Assembly (NCBI GenBank): GCA_030549335.1 | Contig: CM060187.1 | Location: 9,734,001-9,798,000 of the forward strand | Source of the DNA: Pontederia crassipes | Taxonomy: Eukaryota; Streptophyta; Magnoliopsida; Commelinales; Pontederiaceae | Direction: 5' to 3' | Length of the DNA: 64,000 bases | In this document: positions 60,207-64,000 of the stretch, piece by piece | Numbering within the stretch: the first letter of the stretch is position 1 | Layout of the letters: each line of letters opens with the position of its first letter | Made by a program: the position numbers and the translations under genes | The notes under the pieces: model-generated | Told to the model about the DNA's origin: nothing | What the model saw: only the letters and a program-made list of their open reading frames with translations | Database searches by the model: none

Positions 60207-60231
60207 AGGACCAGATTTTTTCTGGTCCTTA
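60207..60231. repeat. Inverted repeat near the right end of CACTA 2
   Basis: AAGGACCAGA and TCTGGTCCTT are separated by five T residues, forming a perfect 10-bp-stem hairpin. It lies about 30 bp from the terminus. Confidence 0.85.
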
Positions 60232-60259
60232 TTATTGGCGACCAAAATTTTTTGGAGTG

Positions 60260-61713
60260 CATATTACAAAACTGCAATCATCACACTTGAAAATAAAACT
60301 AAGTTACAAAAGTGGGCTAAAACAAGGAAAAGCACAAGGAAGTAAGATAACTTGGCGGTCTGGGAAAGCCCGCGAGACACTCGCGCATGACGAGGAAGAA
60401 AAAGGAGGGGAGGGCAACGCCCCCCTGTGAGAGCTAACGCGCCGACAAGCTCGCAAAGGGGGCGCCGACCCCCTTTTACTTCCTCACCGTGAGCTCGCAT
60501 ATGGGGCGTCGGCCCTAGTTGTGAGCTCGCTACTGCTGGAGAGCTCAACGGGGCGTCGTTGGAGAGATCGCGCTCCTCCCTTTCGCTTCGAGACACAGAG
60601 CAAGGAGGCGACGCCCCCTCCCCCAATGGTCCTCGGGCATTTTTTGTATATTTATTATGTATTATTTTAAAGGTTAAAGGGGTAACTTTGACTTTTCACA
60701 AATAATAAAATGAAATTAATAGAAAACATGACAAAAGTAGACGGAAGGATTAAATTGAAAAGTCACAATAATTTAGGGATCCAAAAAAATAAGTTCATAG
60801 TGATGGTTTATGGAAATATTTATTCATTGTTTAACCATTACTCAACCAAACAACACCTAAAGTTATATTTTCATTCATATTTGGATATTGACTACATATG
60901 GAGAACTGAATATTAGTAAAATAAACCTTGACCTCAAATTTTGCTTGATCTCTTCATTTGTTTATATTATCCCTTTGTTAGCAAAAATTAAAAAAAGTTT
61001 CAGGCAGAACCCACTTTACTGATTACACTTTGTACAAACTCAAAAAACTACCTAGATGATACAGCAATGTGATTTCCTATTGTAAGGACTTGCAAAATCT
61101 ACCCTGGCAGAAAGTGTTGCATCATTTTGAAAAGTGGAAACAAGAGCTTAATGAACTTCAACTTTTAAGGGGGACATTTTTTAGAGGAACAAAATTAAAG
61201 CACATTGAAGTTGAAGAACTTGTGGAGCAAAAGGATGAAAGCTAATTTTTATCTCCTCCAAAAGACATCATGTTGTAACTTTGTGGGTAGCCTGAAGATC
61301 AGATCGTATGATATTGAAGGTATTCTACATATGCTTAGGTACATATGGCAACCGAGTTTTTCCCAGTTCCATCTTGTTATACATCTTCTTCCAAAACCAA
61401 AAACATGGTACCCTATGCCTTATCCATTCCAAAATCTCGCCCTCATTCTTCGAAACTCTGAAGAATTGCTACAAAACATAATAAGCTTTTATTGTCAACT
61501 TTATGTTAAAACAATAAAGAAGAGAACAAAATTGAAAACAACTCCATATAGATGGTGAAAAGCGTGGTCTCAAGAAAATGAAACCAATTCACATTACCTG
61601 TTCTAGAACTCAAGTTCAGAGGTATAATGGAATGAGAATATGAATGAAGAACAACTACAAGGTAATCACATCTTATGCAGGAGGTTCAATAGCCCTTTTT
61701 GAAGCCATGAATG
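60260..61713. other. Unassigned sequence
   Basis: The first part may be the rest of the Reina-like LTR. 60350-60640 is GC-rich, with open frames on both strands that I attribute to composition. 61000-61560 looks like broken coding sequence, but I could not match it to a family. No confident gene. Confidence 0.4.
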
Positions 61714-62070
61714 TGTTGGAAATTAAAGGATAAGCTAAGAAAATAACTTAGCACATAAAAGAGTAATCAAGGAACAATTTTTTGAGAAAAGGAAATATCA
61801 TTGCATGATATATTCTACCATGTTAAAACTCAAAATAAGATGGCCTATAAATAGACTTACAATCAGAAGATGCAAAATAACAACATGGATATAATGCCTA
61901 AAAATGTAGAAAGTCATGCACACACTACACCACTAACACACTACTACCACTAATTACATCACCCCGTAACCATAACTACCACATCACCACAACTATCCAC
62001 TAACTCCATAATTAATTTTATTTTTTTAACTTGAAAATGATGTGGATATATTTTGAATCACATTTCAACA
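61714..62070 (-). repeat. 3' LTR of a minus-strand copia element (357 bp)
   Basis: On the minus strand it starts TGTTGAAATGTG directly after the polypurine tract AAGGAGGAG and ends AATTTCCAACA, giving TG...CA termini. The second LTR is not in the window, so the far border rests on terminus appearance only. Confidence 0.6.
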
Positions 62071-62227
62071 CTCCTCCTTAATTCAATACTACATACTCCA
62101 AGCAATTTTGTGAAAAATGTATGCTTGCGAATAGGAAGAGTTGTGGTGAGCAAATCTACCATTTGTTTATTTGTGCCATAGAATTCCAATTTGATTTCTT
62201 CATCCTCCATTAAGCCACGAATAAAAT
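62058..62227 (-). pseudogene. Copia RNase H C-terminus, truncated
   Basis: The minus strand encodes NFIRGLMEDEEIKLEFYG, then TNKQMVDLLTTTLPIRKHTF and LGVCSIELRRSVEM, then a stop inside the LTR start. This is the standard C-terminus of copia pol (ADIFTKxLP, LLGVxxIELRGSV). It is cut off at 62227 by an LTR insertion. Confidence 0.85.
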
Positions 62228-63813
62228 TGATGCATGCATTTTTATACATGTTTTGCATGCATCATTTAGGTTATTTTTTATAGTTTTTATCATTGCATGC
62301 ATCTATTTTCTTATTTATTTTCTTAATTTTTTTTAGTCCAAAGCTACCCACTTTTGATTTATTTTATTTTTAGGATCATCATTTTTGAGGTGGTAAAAGT
62401 CGAAAAAGCACGCAAAACGAAGCACAAAGAGCACATATGACTGAGTTAAAGAGAAACCCGGGCCGGGCTGGAATCATACCCGGATCGGGTTGACGTTAAA
62501 AAAAATTCCGAATTGAATTCTGGCCGAAAATAAAACTTGAACAGAACCTAGCCTGGGTTGGTACAAATCAGCCAAACTGGTAGGTCGCGTGATTTTTCGG
62601 CCGACTTTAACTTGGATTTAAATCACGACGGAACCCAAAAAGGCCACTACCCCTATAAATATGGATGTAACACGAATGTAAGGAGCATGCAATTTCAGAA
62701 TTTTGAGCCCTAGATGCCAAGGAAACGAGAGAACAATTTCTACCGCGCGCCACTGCAAATCAATGAAGAATTGAAGAATCTGAGGTTTTCGACATCCATT
62801 TTCAATGTAGTCTCGGCCGAGGTTCATTCCAGAGGCGTTGACTAATACCTGGGATTTTTATTTAATATTTCCAATCATTTTATTATATTTTTCTTCTCGA
62901 CTATAGTGTTAAATCAATTGTTTATGGAGCAATTTCATTATTTCGGGAAGATCGATCTTGAATCCCAACTTTCTCTTAATTTATTTTATTATTTAGAGTT
63001 CTGTGAACTTGAGTATGACTTTTACTTAATGCTTTTATCATAGCTGGATAGGTTTGCATGTTAATTATTAGTGGTTTAGCAATAATTACGTGTTAATCTT
63101 GTGCATGATAATTGATCATATATGCGTCGGAATCAATTAACACAGAACTCGGGCCGAGTCCGATCAACCCGGACCGAGTACCCAATCAAATCGGGCCGTG
63201 CCTTGCGAACCCGAGCCGAGTTAGTCCGGCGGAAGAAGAACAAGGCACAATCTCGACCGGGTTTCCTTGAAACCGGGCCGGGTTTAGTTATACTCAACTT
63301 GATTTTCGGTCATCTGATTTGAGGCCGTTAATTGTGGATTATTAATTAACTTGTTTAGTAATTAGTAACATAGTTTTGCATCTGAAAGCATCCTAATTAA
63401 TGTATATCGAAGTTGACTTGTTTAGCTGCTTTATCTATTCTTTATTTAGGGTAGTTAGGTTGTCCTAACCGAAACCTATACTTTTGGCATCTTTCCATCA
63501 ACTTTTGGCGTCTTTCCATCACTGGAATTCTAAAGAAAATTTTATTAGTAATTAAGAGATAATGGGGGATTAAAAGTCTATAATTTAACTTTCTCTCTCA
63601 TTACTTGAGGGTTCGAATATTTGAGATTGACATCATCTTTAATTCTATTTTATTTTAAAATCACAAATATCTTTTCTCACAATTAATAAATTTAAGTTAG
63701 AAAGATAAGAATCTAGATTAGTTTTCGTGGGATCGACAACTTTTACTTACTCTTTATTACTTGATTCAACCTAGTATACTTGCTAGTATTTTGCGCATGC
63801 AATTATCGCATCA
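62228..63813 (+). mobile_element. LTR of the TGATGCATGCA family, followed by a partial second copy
   Basis: It starts TGATGCATGCATTTT and ends CAATTATCGCATCA (1586 bp). Inside are repeats of the AACTCGGGCCGAGT type at 62452-62600 and 63145-63290. It is followed by AGTTTT, the usual leader before a tRNA-Asp-type primer site, but the primer site itself is missing. Confidence 0.78.
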
Positions 63814-63819
63814 AGTTTT

Positions 63820-64000
63820 ATTACAATGAACCTAAGGAGCATACAATCTTAGAGTTTGGAGCCCTAGTCGCACGGGAAATGCACGAACAATTTCTACTGT
63901 GCACCATTGCAAATCAATGAAGAATTGAAGAATCTGAGGTTTCTGACATTCATTTTCGATGTAGTCTCGGCCAAGGCTCATTCAGAGGCGTCGTCTACTA
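63820..64000 (+). repeat. Partial second LTR of the same family
   Basis: 63825-64000 matches 62665-62850 (AAGGAGCAT...GAATTGAAGAATCTGAGG...GTAGTCTCGGCC). It starts in mid-LTR directly after the leader, so the internal region and the start of the second LTR are deleted. The copy runs off the window. Confidence 0.82.

Larger units (their letters stand above)
56150..60259 (-). mobile_element. CACTA transposon 2, carrying only a TNPA-like gene
   Basis: The left end CACTACAAGAAATTAGG (56150) is matched by the inverse of CCAAAATTTTTTGGAGTG (ending 60259) with several changes. It holds a minus-strand TNPA-like gene (56967-58269) but no TNP2 transposase, so it would depend on another element for mobility. 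Flanking triplets TTG and CAT do not match, so the target duplication is unconfirmed. It appears inserted in the 5' LTR of the Reina-like element. Confidence 0.72.

Noticed and set aside
60264..60626. 120-codon minus-strand ORF
   Set aside because: GC-rich with overlapping open frames on the other strand, and no recognisable domain.

Overview
This is a repeat-dominated stretch of plant nuclear DNA, almost certainly from an angiosperm. I found no intact single-copy host gene. Nearly every base can be assigned to a transposable element (TE) or its debris: Ty3/gypsy elements (Tekay/Del-like, Athila-like, a Reina-like chromovirus fragment), Ty1/copia elements, two CACTA (En/Spm) DNA transposons, one hAT transposon and several solo or truncated LTRs. 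The species cannot be read from the sequence. The low GC, the TE families and the depth of nesting suggest intergenic or pericentromeric heterochromatin of a medium to large genome.

Region 1 (1-21336) is an old minus-strand Tekay/Del-like element. Its 3' LTR (1-433 plus 15421-15909) was split by an Athila-like element (434-11942), and a second Athila-like element (11943-15420) sits inside the 3' LTR of the first. A deletion then removed most of the second element, the end of the first, and about 260 bp of the host LTR. The deleted LTR segment is still present in the 5' LTR copy at 19316-21336.

Region 2 (22670-51485) is a CACTA transposon carrying a decayed TNP2-type transposase and a multi-exon TNPA-like second gene. 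An hAT transposon (29264-48705, with a perfect 8-bp target duplication) landed in an intron of the second gene. A copia element (31462-45233) split the hAT transposase. Two minus-strand Athila-like solo LTRs (33922-36476 and 37881-40395) split the copia pol. That is four levels of nesting. The hAT copy also carries two spliced-exon-like fragments resembling plant allantoinase, and the copia element carries an additional reading frame after RNase H that differs from the usual gag-pol content.

Region 3 (51486-64000) is a patchwork: the tail of a Ty3/gypsy pol with LTR-like sequence, a minus-strand Reina-like gag/PR fragment, a solo LTR with a 5-bp target duplication inside that element's leader, a second CACTA element (56150-60259) with a TNPA-like gene and a GC-rich hairpin array, unassigned sequence, a minus-strand copia end, and an LTR (62228-63813) fused to part of a second copy of itself.

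None of the polyproteins is intact, since all carry stops, frameshifts or deletions. The most useful leads are the captured allantoinase-like exons, the extra copia ORF with an apparent internal promoter, and the short palindromic arrays that recur inside unrelated LTR families.
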